This document shows positions 25,905 through 35,449 of a DNA stretch of 64,000 nt, piece after piece; positions within the stretch are counted from its first letter, which is position 1; each line of letters starts with the position of its first letter. Source of the DNA: Thermogemmatispora carboxidivorans (lineage in GTDB: Bacteria > Chloroflexota > Ktedonobacteria > Ktedonobacterales > Ktedonobacteraceae); the NCBI RefSeq assembly GCF_000702505.1, contig NZ_JNIM01000001.1, forward strand, positions 2,480,001 through 2,544,000. Reading direction: 5' to 3'. The position numbers were made by a program, and so were the translations under genes. The notes below the pieces were generated by a model. It worked only from the letters and a program-made list of their open reading frames with translations, had not been told where the DNA came from and did no database searches.

Positions 25905-27047
25905 TCAACCGGTGGCGGCTTCCTCCCACAGCTCGGCCAGCCACCGTCGCGCGCGCCGTAGCCAGCTCGGCCAGGCACTCGCCCAGGCCAGCCGTTCCAG
26001 CAACTCATCGATCTCCTCCTGACGCCCGACCTCATCCAGCTCCACCCCTTCGGCAAAGAAGAGATCCTCCAGAGGACCATTGATTGTCAGAATCGGTACC
26101 GTCACCGTCAGCGCCTCTGCCAGACAGGCGGCCTCCTGCCCCTGGGGACGCGCGCGCACCCCATAGCCACGCAGAAAGGCCCGGGCCCGCTCTGGCTCCA
26201 GTCCTCGGGCCACCAGCGGGCGCGTCTCTCCCGTCGCAGGTTGCCAATCCAGGGCACTGAAGGCAAAGAGGGCTGCCGCCACCTCCAGAATACGCTTCTC
26301 CCAGCGCGAAGCATAGAAACCAGCGACCGAGCAAACTCCCCGGGCGTCGAAGCGCAAATTGAGGGCCTGGTAATCGCCGTGAATGTGTAGCTCAGGCAGC
26401 CCACGAGCTGCCCCGAGCGTCATCATCGCCGCAGGCAGCACCGCTTCCCACTGCTCGACCCATGTCTGCAAGGCGCTGGCAATTGCTCCCACCTGGCAGT
26501 GCTCAGCACGCTCGCGGGCCAGATTGAGCCAGCCCTCTACCAGGCCGCCAGCCTGCAACTCCGAAGGCCAGCGGTGCTGCGGACCCGGAAAGCGGAGCGA
26601 GGCCTCGTGGAGCTGCGCCAGCATACCGCCCGCGGCCTCCACCCAGCGCAGCCCCCGCGGTCCCGCGCTGGCGAAGTCCTCCCCACCTGCCCACTGCTGC
26701 AGTTCAAAGCGCTCCTCCCCCAGAGCCAGGCAGTAGGTCCCCGTCGGGGTCTGGCGCAGCGCAGGCACGGGTAAACCTGCCAGGCGCAAAAAGCGCTGAA
26801 AGCGATAGCAATGCTCACCATCCTCGCCTGCCGGACCCTCGGGGCGCAGGCGCAACAGATAGCGCTCACCCTCGATCTCCAGCAGCATGCCCAGCGGCTC
26901 GGGGCTATAAGGAGACGTCAACAGGCCCAGGGACTGCCAGGATGAGAGGCCGAACCCCTCCATGATCCGCTCCAGATCAAAAGGGGTCTGCGTAGCCCCT
27001 TCCCAATGCTCGCCCCCACCAGCATCAGCGGAGAAAAACCCCTCCAT
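25905..27047 (-). CDS. APH-fold phosphotransferase-like protein, possibly inactive
   Basis: The roughly 380-residue protein resembles the aminoglycoside phosphotransferase/homoserine kinase type 2 superfamily. An N-lobe (LGMLLEIEGERYLLRLRPEG) precedes the catalytic block HIHGDYQALNLRF, which keeps the Asp and Asn. The following metal-binding DFD/DFG segment reads CSVAGFYASRW, with alanine-glycine at the aspartate position. Phosphotransfer may therefore be impaired, or the gene may be a pseudokinase. It starts at ATG 27047 or GTG 27053 with GAGG upstream. It lies downstream of the rhodanese gene on the same strand. Substrate unknown. Confidence 0.7.
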   Translation of the reverse strand: MEGFFSADAGGGEHWEGATQTPFDLERIMEGFGLSSWQSLGLLTSPYSPEPLGMLLEIEGERYLLRLRPEGPAGEDGEHCYRFQRFLRLAGLPVPALRQTPTGTYCLALGEERFELQQWAGGEDFASAGPRGLRWVEAAGGMLAQLHEASLRFPGPQHRWPSELQAGGLVEGWLNLARERAEHCQVGAIASALQTWVEQWEAVLPAAMMTLGAARGLPELHIHGDYQALNLRFDARGVCSVAGFYASRWEKRILEVAAALFAFSALDWQPATGETRPLVARGLEPERARAFLRGYGVRARPQGQEAACLAEALTVTVPILTINGPLEDLFFAEGVELDEVGRQEEIDELLERLAWASAWPSWLRRARRWLAELWEEAATG

Positions 27048-27089
27048 CAGCACGCCTCACGAAACAGCACATAGAGCCGCACTACAGCA

Positions 27090-27974
27090 CTACACTTCTG
27101 TAGGGAGATCAGGACGGACCCCCCATTCGTTCCAGGAGCCATCGTAATTGGTCAGATGAGGATACCCCAGCAATGCCAGGCTAAAGAGCACCACTGTCGC
27201 CGCCACGCCGCCATTGCAGTAAGCGATCACCTGTTCCTCTGGGTGCACACCGGCGCGGGCAAAGACAGCCGCTAACTCCTCGTTGCTGCGAAACTGGCCC
27301 GTCTGAGGATCAACCAGCTCCTCACGCGGAATATTGATCGCTCCCGGAATATGCCCCCGACGACCCGGCTGGCGCACCACCTGACCACTGTACTGCCCCA
27401 CATCGCGAGCATCAATAACACGTACTCCTGCCCGCCCCAGAGCCGCCAGCACCTCCTCCGCCGTCGCCCGCAGCTCCGGCTGCACCCGTGGCGTAAAGAT
27501 CGCCGGCGGGAACTGCGGCACCTCCGTCGTCAGCGGACGCCCCTCACGCAGCCAACGCGGGAAGCCTCCGTTCAGTACCCGTACCTCGCGATGGCCATAG
27601 TAGGTCAGCGCCCACCACAGGCGCGTGGCAAACTGCGAGGCCGGATGCGCATCATAGGCCACCACCACATGCTCATCCCCTATGCCTAACCGTCCCAGCA
27701 CCTCCGCAAAGCGCTCCGGCGGCGCCACCTGTGCCTTCACCTCGCTCGCGGGATCAACGATATCGCTCGTCCAGTCAAGATAAACCGCGCCCGGAATGTG
27801 CCCTTGCTCGTACTCAGCGCGCGCCCCCTCATAGACCGCCTCCTGCTCGCCAGCCCCACGCTCGACAGTGCGCACATAGCCACGCATATCCACAATACGT
27901 AGCCGGGGATCGCGCAAGTGCTCCTCCAGCCAGGCCGGCTCAACCAGCAAGCGCTCGCGCTGCTCACTCATCAT
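27090..27974 (-). CDS. Tandem-rhodanese sulfurtransferase
   Basis: This is a thiosulfate/3-mercaptopyruvate sulfurtransferase-type protein of about 294 residues with two rhodanese domains. The first (residues 5-130) is the inactive type, with YDAHPASQFATRLWW at the loop. The second carries the catalytic cysteine in VIAYCNGGVAATVV. CNGGVAAT differs from both the thiosulfate (CRKGVT) and mercaptopyruvate (CGSGVT) loop consensus. HIPGAVYLDW and HIPGAINIP mark the two domains. ATG 27974 follows AAAGGAGG by ten bases. It is upstream of the APH-like gene, with a 40-base gap. Confidence 0.9.
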   Translation of the reverse strand: MMSEQRERLLVEPAWLEEHLRDPRLRIVDMRGYVRTVERGAGEQEAVYEGARAEYEQGHIPGAVYLDWTSDIVDPASEVKAQVAPPERFAEVLGRLGIGDEHVVVAYDAHPASQFATRLWWALTYYGHREVRVLNGGFPRWLREGRPLTTEVPQFPPAIFTPRVQPELRATAEEVLAALGRAGVRVIDARDVGQYSGQVVRQPGRRGHIPGAINIPREELVDPQTGQFRSNEELAAVFARAGVHPEEQVIAYCNGGVAATVVLFSLALLGYPHLTNYDGSWNEWGVRPDLPTEV

Positions 27975-27998
27975 TGTCACCAAGCCTCCTTTCTCCCA

Positions 27999-28541
27999 TC
28001 ACCAGGAGAACAACCGAGCCGCCTCCGGGTTCTCCGTACTCACAAAATGGGCCGGCGTTCCCAGCACCTCGAAGCGCTTCACCCCAGTGATGCGCATGGA
28101 CTGCGAGGGCGTCTGAGTTGTCAGATAGCGCTGCACTGTCAAGCCCAGAGGTCGCGCCAGAACCAGGGCCGCCGTCGTCGCCAGAACCACATTGTTGAAC
28201 GTATTGAAAGGGCGTCGCATACGCGCCACCGTCATCGCCGACAGCCCGCTCAGCAAGCCTGCCACCGCCAGATTCGTGCCGCAACGCTCATGGACCGCCA
28301 GCTCCGGCTGCGTCGTGCGCAACAAGTGTAGCGCCTCCTCAGCCGCCGGCAGCACCTCCTCAGTCGGCACATCGCCAAAAACCAGAAAGCCCAGCGCCGA
28401 TGACACCCCAGAGAAACGCACCTCCGGAAACTTACGGCTCAGCAGCACAATAGTGGCATGCTCCAGCGCATGATTCTGACGTACAGCGCTGCCCAGCAGC
28501 AACTGCTGCATGACAGCATTCAAGGGATTCAACGAAGCCAT
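27999..28541 (-). CDS. DUF6391-like membrane-associated protein
   Basis: This 180-residue protein has the block RQNHALEHATIVLLS near residue 21, which I associate with the DUF6391 family known mainly from cyanobacteria and Chloroflexota. The assignment is from memory of the NHALEHAT pattern. Hydrophobic segments occur at about 48-60, 93-108 and 118-132. Cysteine and histidine residues (VHERCGTN) sit in the middle. ATG 28541 with AAAGGGTG upstream is preferred over GTG 28544. It ends 25 bases before the rhodanese start on the same strand, so the two are probably cotranscribed. Function unknown. Confidence 0.65.
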   Translation of the reverse strand: MASLNPLNAVMQQLLLGSAVRQNHALEHATIVLLSRKFPEVRFSGVSSALGFLVFGDVPTEEVLPAAEEALHLLRTTQPELAVHERCGTNLAVAGLLSGLSAMTVARMRRPFNTFNNVVLATTAALVLARPLGLTVQRYLTTQTPSQSMRITGVKRFEVLGTPAHFVSTENPEAARLFSW

Positions 28542-28644
28542 CACTTGTCACCCTTTCCGGGCGAGCAACAGACCAATCAGCCTGAGCAGGAGTCGAATCC
28601 GCCAGGCGACGGTGTCCGTCCCGCCTTCTGGGAACCACGTTCCT

Positions 28645-30201
28645 TTACTTATACTTATAAACTATATGAAAGATCAAGCGTTCATCGCCGAGCTGGATCA
28701 CATCGCCATCGCGCAGCACCGTCTGCTGAATACGCTCGCCATTCACCAGCGTACCATTGGCACTCTGCAGATCCTCCAGGTACCAGAAGCCGTTATCGAA
28801 CCACAACCGGGCATGGCGACGCGAGACAGTACGACCGGCAATAATAAAGTCATTGCCATTGGTGCGCCCGATCGTTGTCACATCCTGGTGGAAGCGGAAA
28901 GAGCGACCAGCCAGCGGTCCACTCTGCAGAGTCAAGCTGGCCAGCACCACGCGCCCCTGAGCATCGACATAACAATCCTTGGCCGCCTTCCGATCGGCCA
29001 GCTCATAGCCGCAAGTCGTACAGAACAGGCGCGTACTCGGGTTAGGAGTGCCGCAGCGGAAACACGACAGCGTCACCGTCGGGAATGGCGTTCCCGACGT
29101 GGCACGGGGTGCCAACGACTCCCCCTGGCCCTGGCCAGAGGTGAAGCCGCCCCCAGCGCCTGTGGCGGCGGGCGTACCATAAGCAGGAGCGGACTGCGGT
29201 CTGGCTCCAGGGGTAGCCGGCCACGCCCCCAGTTGAGGTGAAAGCAAGGTAGAGGCCGACCCACTGCCTTCGGGCGATGGAGGAGCCACTGTTGACAACC
29301 GCCAGACGCGCGGCAGCGGGAGGCGAGCCGCATTCATCGCTGCTGCCAGAGCCTCCGCCATCTCCTCGATCGACTGGTAGCGATCAACGGGTGCCTTGGC
29401 CGTCATCTTCACCACGACCTGCTCAATCACTGCCGGCACACCTGCCTGATGCAGCGGCTCAACCGGCAGCGGTTCCTGCAAATGCTTGAGCGTCACACTG
29501 ACCGGATTCTCTGCGCTGAAAGGCACCCGTCCCGTCAGGCATTCAAAGAAGACGATCCCCAGGGAGTAGATATCGCTGCGCTGATCGACAGCCTGGCCTG
29601 TACTCTGCTCTGGAGACATATACTGTGGCGTCCCAATGCCCACCCCGGCCCGTGTCAGGTGCGTTGTCCCCTCCAAGATCTTGGCGATCCCAAAATCAGA
29701 GAGCAAGAGGTGGCCATCGCGACGCAAGAGCATATTACTTGGCTTCACATCACGATGGACAATGTTATGGCTATGAGCACAGCGCAGTCCCTCCGCTGCC
29801 TGCAGCAAGAAGTCAACGGCCTCCACCAGGGACAGCGAGCGAGCCTTCAAGCGCTCCCGCAAGGTGCCGCCGTCAACATACTCCATGACAATATAGGCAA
29901 TCTTCTCTTGCTCGCCGAAGTCGTGGATCTGAACAATATGGGGATTCACCAGCTTGGCGACCGAACGGGCCTCCTGCTCAAAGCGCTTGACAAAGACGGG
30001 ATCATGGGCATAGCGAGCTGGAAGCACTTTGACCGCCACATAGCGGTCGAGCGAGGGTTGATAGGCCTTAAAGACCGCAGCCATCCCGCCCGCGCCAAGC
30101 GGCTCTACGATACGGAATTGACCCAGGGACCGCCCAACGAGGGCCTGGAGATCATCGGCATGCCCTTTTTGCCGAGCATAGGGATTCTCTGGTGGTTGCA
30201 T
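28645..30201 (-). CDS. Ser/Thr protein kinase with zinc ribbon and FHA domain
   Basis: This soluble 518-residue Hanks-type kinase has the glycine loop LGAGGMAAVFKA, the lysine in VAVKVLP, HRDVKPSN and an intact DFG (SDFGIAK). GTPQYMSPEQ follows in the activation segment. A Ser/Pro/Ala-rich linker leads to a zinc ribbon at 380-398 (CFRC, CTTC). A C-terminal FHA domain (about 428-515) has GRTNGND, SRRHA and SANGTLVNG, the phosphothreonine-binding loops. Kinase and reader in one chain suggests autophosphorylation-dependent scaffolding (inference). No transmembrane segment is seen, unlike the kinase at 221-1792. It is driven by the promoter at 30398-30426. Confidence 0.92.
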   Translation of the reverse strand: MQPPENPYARQKGHADDLQALVGRSLGQFRIVEPLGAGGMAAVFKAYQPSLDRYVAVKVLPARYAHDPVFVKRFEQEARSVAKLVNPHIVQIHDFGEQEKIAYIVMEYVDGGTLRERLKARSLSLVEAVDFLLQAAEGLRCAHSHNIVHRDVKPSNMLLRRDGHLLLSDFGIAKILEGTTHLTRAGVGIGTPQYMSPEQSTGQAVDQRSDIYSLGIVFFECLTGRVPFSAENPVSVTLKHLQEPLPVEPLHQAGVPAVIEQVVVKMTAKAPVDRYQSIEEMAEALAAAMNAARLPLPRVWRLSTVAPPSPEGSGSASTLLSPQLGAWPATPGARPQSAPAYGTPAATGAGGGFTSGQGQGESLAPRATSGTPFPTVTLSCFRCGTPNPSTRLFCTTCGYELADRKAAKDCYVDAQGRVVLASLTLQSGPLAGRSFRFHQDVTTIGRTNGNDFIIAGRTVSRRHARLWFDNGFWYLEDLQSANGTLVNGERIQQTVLRDGDVIQLGDERLIFHIVYKYK

Positions 30202-30397
30202 AACCGGCTCATTTCCTCAATTCCTGCCATCAGTCGAACGACTCCAGAGCGCCCCCTCTCCCCCTCTCCCCAGCCAGTCAGGCTTGTCCGCTCCGGCCTC
30301 CCTCGCTCCCCGACAAGATACGGTACGGGCAGGGTCCTTCTCCTCTCCCCCACCTCCTTGTCAGCAAGGCGGACCAGGTACGGACAGCACAGCTCTG
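30202..30397. other. Leader region of the kinase-FHA gene
   Basis: This corresponds to the predicted 190-nt 5' untranslated region on the minus strand. GAGGAAATGAG precedes the ATG. No riboswitch recognised. Confidence 0.4.
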
Positions 30398-30426
30398 ATT
30401 ATCGCCTAACAGGCTGTCCCTGTCAA
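30398..30426 (-). promoter_or_regulatory. Sigma-A promoter of the kinase-FHA gene
   Basis: On the minus strand TTGACA (30426-30421, perfect) and GATAAT (30403-30398) are separated by 17 bp. This is one of the best promoters in the window. Confidence 0.7.
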
Positions 30427-30507
30427 TCGAAGCAAACACCCTGCCTGCGGCGCTGAGCTATCCGTCCGGCTGTCTCCTCCCCACGCCCGCCTCCCGCAAG
30501 TGGAGAT

Positions 30508-30532
30508 GGACAGCCCGGTTGCCGGGCTGTCC
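30508..30532 (-). terminator. Strong hairpin after sucB
   Basis: GGACAGCCCGG and CCGGGCTGTCC form a perfect 11-bp stem with a 3-nt loop, 45 bases beyond the sucB stop. There is no T-tract on either strand, so intrinsic termination would be atypical; pausing or factor-assisted termination or mRNA 3'-end protection is possible. Confidence 0.5.
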
Positions 30533-30576
30533 CTTCCCAACCTGCCCCCTCCGTCACGTACAGGCATGTCTGTCAG

Positions 30577-31911
30577 CTATCCTTCCAGCAGCAGCCGCTC
30601 CGGATCTTCCAGGAGTTCCTTGATCCGGACCAGGAACTGCACAGCCTCACGGCCATCGACCACGCGATGGTCATAGGAGAGCGCCACATACATCATAGGA
30701 CGCACGACCACCTGTCCATCGACCACCACGGGACGCTCCTGGACCTTGTGCATTCCCAGGATGCCTACCTGGGGGCCATTGAGGATCGGCGTCGAAAGCA
30801 GCGAGCCGAAGACCCCGCCGTTGGTGATGGTGAAGGTCCCTCCCTGGAGATCCGCCAGCGTGAGCTCATTGCTGCGCGCCCGCCGCGCCAGCTCCGCAAT
30901 CTCCCGCTCGATCTCCACAAAGCTCTTACGATCAGCATCGCGCACCACGGGCACGATCAGCCCCTCATCCGTACTCACGGCGATGCCAATGTCGTAGTAG
31001 TACTTGACCAGCAGCTCGCGCCCCTGCAGTTCCGCATTCAGATAGGGGAAAGCCTTGAGCGCTCCCACAACTGCCTTCGTGAAAAAGGACATAAAGCCCA
31101 GCGAGATACCATAGCGCTGCTTGAATTCCTCGCGGTGACGTGCCCGCACGGCCAGAATAGCGCTCATGTCAACCTCATTGAAGGTGGTTAACATAGCCGC
31201 CGTATGCTGGGCCTCCACCAGACGCTGGGCGATGGTCAGACGCCGACGCGAGAGCCGAATGCGCTCCTCCCGCCGCGGCTCCGAGGTCAGCAGCGGCGGC
31301 GGCTCCAAGGCTGGCCCCGCCGTCGCGCTTGCTCCATCCCCTCGACCTGGAGGCGCAGTCACCGTGGCTGGTGCTGCAGACTGCGATGGCTGCCACTGCG
31401 GCTGAGCCTGGCCTTGCTGGAGCGCCTGCTGCTCCAGATAGTGCAGGACATCGTCCTTGGTCACTCGCCCATGCGGACTGCTGCTCTTGACCTGCGAGAG
31501 ATCAATGTTGTACTCAGCGGCAATGCGACGCGCCAGCGGAGAAGGAGGACGTTGCCCATCGGCAAGACGCGAAGCCGACGGTGTGCTCTCGGGCTGAACC
31601 TCTGCCTGCACCTGCCGGGATGGGGCCGATTCCTCACGCGAGGTCGACACAGCACGCTCCCCTGTCGCAGCAGCGGCCTCCTCGAGATGAGCCAGAACCT
31701 CACCAACCGCCACATCCTCTCCCTCACGCTTCAGAATCTCCGTCAACACCCCGTCATGATCCGCAGTCACCTCAACGCTCACCTTGTCGGTCTCCAGCTC
31801 CGCCAGCACTTCGCCCTGACGGACCTGCTCCCCCTCGCGCTTATGCCAGCGCGCCACCGTGGCCTCAACCACCGATTCGCCCAGGGTAGGAACACGAATA
31901 TCTATCGCCAT
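30577..31911 (-). CDS. sucB: 2-oxoglutarate dehydrogenase E2, dihydrolipoyl succinyltransferase
   Basis: This E2 component transfers succinyl groups from lipoyl-lysine to CoA in the TCA cycle. The 444 residues comprise a lipoyl domain ([13 protein letters not shown]...[10 protein letters not shown], lipoylated Lys in TDK), an Ala/Pro/Ser/Gln linker, and a peripheral-subunit-binding domain ([16 protein letters not shown] to KDDVLHYL). A second Pro/Ala linker leads to the acyltransferase core ending [16 protein letters not shown], with His and Asp in the active site. ATG 31911 after GGAAAGG is used; an upstream extension of 34 codons is unlikely. It follows sucA by 244 bases. No E3 gene is present here. 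A branched-chain or pyruvate E2 is less likely given the sucA neighbour. Confidence 0.92.
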   Translation of the reverse strand: MAIDIRVPTLGESVVEATVARWHKREGEQVRQGEVLAELETDKVSVEVTADHDGVLTEILKREGEDVAVGEVLAHLEEAAAATGERAVSTSREESAPSRQVQAEVQPESTPSASRLADGQRPPSPLARRIAAEYNIDLSQVKSSSPHGRVTKDDVLHYLEQQALQQGQAQPQWQPSQSAAPATVTAPPGRGDGASATAGPALEPPPLLTSEPRREERIRLSRRRLTIAQRLVEAQHTAAMLTTFNEVDMSAILAVRARHREEFKQRYGISLGFMSFFTKAVVGALKAFPYLNAELQGRELLVKYYYDIGIAVSTDEGLIVPVVRDADRKSFVEIEREIAELARRARSNELTLADLQGGTFTITNGGVFGSLLSTPILNGPQVGILGMHKVQERPVVVDGQVVVRPMMYVALSYDHRVVDGREAVQFLVRIKELLEDPERLLLEG

Positions 31912-32155
31912 TTTCTCATTCTGCCTTTCCTGCTGCAGTGCTGACTGCTGCTTTTGATGAGTGCAGAGCCTTCCTCTCAGGGGCTGAAGAAAGCCAAAGG
32001 CGAGCCAGCGCACTGGCGCTCTTCGCGCACGCTGGCCTCTCCTGGCCTATTATAGCATTGCCAGGCATGGCCTGCCCGTACGCCCTAACCGACGTGGTGC
32101 AACTCGGCACAGCTCAGCGCAGCTCGCCTGGCTTCCTTCGCCCCTCGCGTCGACG

Positions 32156-34594
32156 CTAGCGTCGACGCTTGCCTACTGGCGTTTCAGGAGCGCGCTTCTC
32201 GATCAGAGAGCCGCCCTCGCCGAGCAGAGCCTCCTCGATCAAAGCGCGTTGCTCGGCCTCATAGCGATCCATAAAGCCGGTGGCCGGGCTGGCGCTCTCG
32301 GGGCGCGCCAGCACCCGCAGCACTGCCTGGGGCGTGGGGAGCGAGACGAGCAACCGTTGTAGACGGGGCATCATATACGTCCAGGCTCCCATATTGAGCG
32401 GCTCTTCCTGGACCCAGACCAGTTCTTGCAAGGACGGGTAGCCACTCAACACCTGCAGCAACTCCTCGGCAGGCAGAGGATAAAGCTGCTCCACGCGCAC
32501 CACTGCCACGTCGCTAGCCTGGACCCGCTGCTCGCTCGCCAGCAGATCGATGGCCATCTTCCCACTGCACAACAACACCCGGCGGATAGTCTGGGCCCGT
32601 TGCCTTGCCTCAGCATCGTCGAGCACTGGCTGGAAGCGCCCGGTCGTGAGCTCCTCCAGCCTTGCCGCCGCCAGCGGATGGCGTAGCAGACTCTTGGGCG
32701 TCAGGGCCACCAGTGGCAATGGATGATGCTGGAGACTATGCGCCTGCTGACGCAGCAGATGGTAGTATTGGGCTGCCGTCGAGCAATTGGTCACGCGCCA
32801 GTTATGGCCTGCCGAAAGCTGCAAGAAGCGCTCCAGGCGCGCACTCGAATGGTCTGGCCCCTGGCCCTCATAGCCATGAGGCAGCAGCAGCACCACCGAA
32901 GACTGCTGGCGCCACTTGGCGCGTCCCGCAGCAATGAACTGATCGATCATAACCTGAGCCACATTAGCGAAGTCGCCGTACTGGGCCTCCCAGAGCACGA
33001 GCGCCTCCGGCGCATGCACGCTGTAGCCATACTCGAAGCCTAGCACCGCCGTCTCCGTGAGCGGACTATTGTAGATGGCGAAGCTGGCCTGGGCCTGTGA
33101 GAGATGCTGCAGTGGCACATAGCGCTCGCCCGTATGGCTATCGTGCAAGACCGCATGGCGCTGGCTGAAGGTGCCCCGCTCAGAATCCTGGCCACTGAGG
33201 CGAATGGGGACACCGTCGGCCAGGATCGAGGCGAAGGCCAGGGCCTCGGCATGGCCCCAATCGATACTATCCTGCTCTAGCGCATCGGCACGACGCTGCA
33301 ACACGCGAGCCAGGCGCGGATGCACAGTAAAGCCCTGGGGCCAGCGCAGCAACTCGCGATTGAATTGGCGCAGCTGGTCTGCCGAAACGGGTGGAGCTGG
33401 CTCCAACTCCACCGCCAGGCCGTTCTGGCCATTGCCTCCCAGCTGCTCGAAGCGTCGCGGGTCCTCGTCCACCTCCTGCTTCGCCCGCCGCAGTGTCGCA
33501 AAGGCCTCCTCCACCATCTGCTCGCACTCCTGGGCCGTCACCACTTCCTGCTCCTGCAGGCGCCGGGCATACAGCTCGCGCACTGTCGGATGAGCACGGA
33601 TCAACTCATACAGCTGCGGCTGAGTAAAGGCCGGCTCATCGCCTTCGTTATGGCCCCAGCGCCGATAGCCCACCAGCTCAATCAGGATATCCTTGTGAAA
33701 CTCATCGCGGTAGGCGTGGGCCAGGCGAATGGCTGTCAGCGCGGCCTCGGGATCGTCAGCGTTGACATGGATGATGGGAATACTGAAGCCCTTGGCCAGG
33801 TCGCTGGCGAAGAGCGTCGAACGGCTCTCCTGGGGTTCCGTGGTAAAGCCCAGCTGGTTATTGAGAATAATGTGGATGGTTCCCCCGACCGAATAGCCCT
33901 GCAGATGCCAGAGGTTCAGCGTCTCCGCGACCACCCCCTCGCCCGGGAAGGCGGCATCGCCGTGGATCAGGATCGGCAGGGTGCCATCCAGTTCCTGACG
34001 TGGCTCCCCGGCTCGGTCGCGATACTCCTGGGCCGCGCGCGTCATCCCCTCCACCACCGGATTCACAAACTCCAGATGGCTGGGATTGGGCGCCAGGATG
34101 ATCTTGAGAGCCAGCGAGCGCTCACCACCCAGCAGATGCTCCGCGCCAAGATGATATTTCACATCGCCGCTCCAGCCGAAGCCGAAGGTATCGGTCAGTG
34201 GCACTCCCTCCTCGTGGCGCGTGTGGGCAAACTCCGCCAGAATAGCCTGATAGGACTTTCCCAGGACATGAGCCAGCACGTTCAGACGCCCCCGGTGGGC
34301 CATACCAATGATGACCTCGCGCGTCTCCGACTCCAGCGCACAGCGGATCAGCTCATCAAGCATCGGCACCAGGACATCGCAGCCCTCGATCGAGAAACGC
34401 TTCTGGCCGGGATAGGTCTGGTGCAGGAACCGCTCAAAGACCTCCACCTGGGTCAGCCGCTGCAGTAACTGGCGGCTGACCTGGGGGCTGAGGCGGCGCT
34501 GGAAGAGCTGCAGCCCTACGGCATCGCGCAGCCAGAGACGCTCATGGGGGCTCTTGACCTGGTCAAACTCGTAGCTGATGGTTCCTGAATACAT
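32156..34594 (-). CDS. sucA: 2-oxoglutarate dehydrogenase E1 (SucA), main body
   Basis: This thiamine-diphosphate-dependent E1 decarboxylates 2-oxoglutarate. Motifs include GMAHRGRLNVLAHVLGKS, the ThDP/Mg block from HGDAAFPGEGVVAETLN to NNQLGF, and the C-terminal transketolase-like WVQEEPLNMGAW. This frame alone gives 812 residues starting MYSGTISYEFDQV, in the middle of a conserved region, so it lacks the family's N-terminal domain. That domain lies just upstream in another frame (34516-35010). Restoring one base near 34633-34636 joins both into 951 residues, the normal SucA length. The ATG 34594 has no convincing ribosome site. Confidence 0.9.
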   Translation of the reverse strand: MYSGTISYEFDQVKSPHERLWLRDAVGLQLFQRRLSPQVSRQLLQRLTQVEVFERFLHQTYPGQKRFSIEGCDVLVPMLDELIRCALESETREVIIGMAHRGRLNVLAHVLGKSYQAILAEFAHTRHEEGVPLTDTFGFGWSGDVKYHLGAEHLLGGERSLALKIILAPNPSHLEFVNPVVEGMTRAAQEYRDRAGEPRQELDGTLPILIHGDAAFPGEGVVAETLNLWHLQGYSVGGTIHIILNNQLGFTTEPQESRSTLFASDLAKGFSIPIIHVNADDPEAALTAIRLAHAYRDEFHKDILIELVGYRRWGHNEGDEPAFTQPQLYELIRAHPTVRELYARRLQEQEVVTAQECEQMVEEAFATLRRAKQEVDEDPRRFEQLGGNGQNGLAVELEPAPPVSADQLRQFNRELLRWPQGFTVHPRLARVLQRRADALEQDSIDWGHAEALAFASILADGVPIRLSGQDSERGTFSQRHAVLHDSHTGERYVPLQHLSQAQASFAIYNSPLTETAVLGFEYGYSVHAPEALVLWEAQYGDFANVAQVMIDQFIAAGRAKWRQQSSVVLLLPHGYEGQGPDHSSARLERFLQLSAGHNWRVTNCSTAAQYYHLLRQQAHSLQHHPLPLVALTPKSLLRHPLAAARLEELTTGRFQPVLDDAEARQRAQTIRRVLLCSGKMAIDLLASEQRVQASDVAVVRVEQLYPLPAEELLQVLSGYPSLQELVWVQEEPLNMGAWTYMMPRLQRLLVSLPTPQAVLRVLARPESASPATGFMDRYEAEQRALIEEALLGEGGSLIEKRAPETPVGKRRR

Positions 34595-35010
34595 GGCCCG
34601 CAGACGCTGGATGGCCTCCAGAGCATGGCGCGCCCCTCGGCGGCATGCCCACCAACCACACAGGCGGGCAGCTGGGTCAGGTCCTCTTCGCTGAGGCCAT
34701 GACTCTCGGGCAATAAGGCAGGATCACCCTGCGGCGGGCGCCCAAGAGGATCAAGCTGAGCCGCCAGGTGACCCCGCTCGCGAATGGCATGAGCCAGCGC
34801 CACCGCCGCTACCACCTTCTCTACAGCAAACGGCACCCCCTCTGCCTTCCCCGAAGCCGGGGTCCCCCCTTCCTCGACGATCACCGGCCTCCAGCGAGCA
34901 AAGATGGCGCGCGTCTTCTCGTCTACTGCCGAGGGATCAGTCCGATAACGTTCATACAGATCGAGCACATAGCCTGCATTTGGACCATAAAATGTCTGTA
35001 AATTATCCAT
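34516..35010 (-). pseudogene. sucA: SucA N-terminal fragment, frameshifted from main body
   Basis: Residues 1-115 fit the 2-oxoglutarate dehydrogenase N-terminal domain (FYGPNAGYVLDLYERYRTDP, then LAQL-type LAAQLDPLGRPP) and run to PACVVGGHAAEG. After that the frame gives unrelated sequence. Reading one base back at the G4 run (34636-34633) restores ARHALEAIQRLRAMYSGTIS, the expected continuation. A deletion from GGGGG to GGGG explains it: real mutation, assembly error, or slippage. ATG 35010 has AAAGGAAACCG upstream and is the true gene start. Confidence 0.8.
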
Positions 35011-35449
35011 CGGTTTCCTTTATGCGGCTTGACACAGAGTGATGAATATGGCATACTCAACGCGGTAGCCTCTATCCACCGAGAGTAAAGACAAGCACTG
35101 TCCAGACAAGATGCGAAGAGGGAGCCAGTAGGCCGCTTCCCTGGTTACAGAGAGTCCGGGCCAGGTGAGAGCCGGATGCTAAGGAGCAGGCCGAAGATCA
35201 CTCCTGAGCAGCTAGCAGAACGCGCAAGCGAGTAGAGCTAGCCGGCGCCTCTCCGTTACCAGAGAGGGCCGCCTGTCTCAACCTCTCGATGAGTGATCCC
35301 GCCTCCACCCCGAGCCGCGTCGCGGCAACGGTCTTCAGTCGAGTCGGGCGGCACGTCTGAGCGCCTGACGGAAGAGACAAGCAGAACAAGCTCATGCGTG
35401 CCACGCTGGCCCGATCAGACTGAGGGCGGGGGACCGACAAATAGTATAT
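35011..35449. other. Divergent intergenic region, sucA to alaX leader
   Basis: No gene supported. AT-rich ATAGTATATC (35441-35450) is the likely -10 region for the alaX T-box transcript. No consensus promoter was identified for sucA. Confidence 0.4.

Noticed and set aside
28590..28625. tRNA-like T-loop sequence (GTCGAATCC)
   Set aside because: Flanking bases do not form an acceptor stem, D-arm or anticodon arm on either strand.
33320..34468. 382-residue plus-strand frame
   Set aside because: It is antisense to sucA; a GC-rich shadow frame.
34620..34645. Programmed -1 frameshift in sucA
   Set aside because: The bases before the G run do not form a slippery heptamer and no downstream pseudoknot is obvious; indel is simpler.
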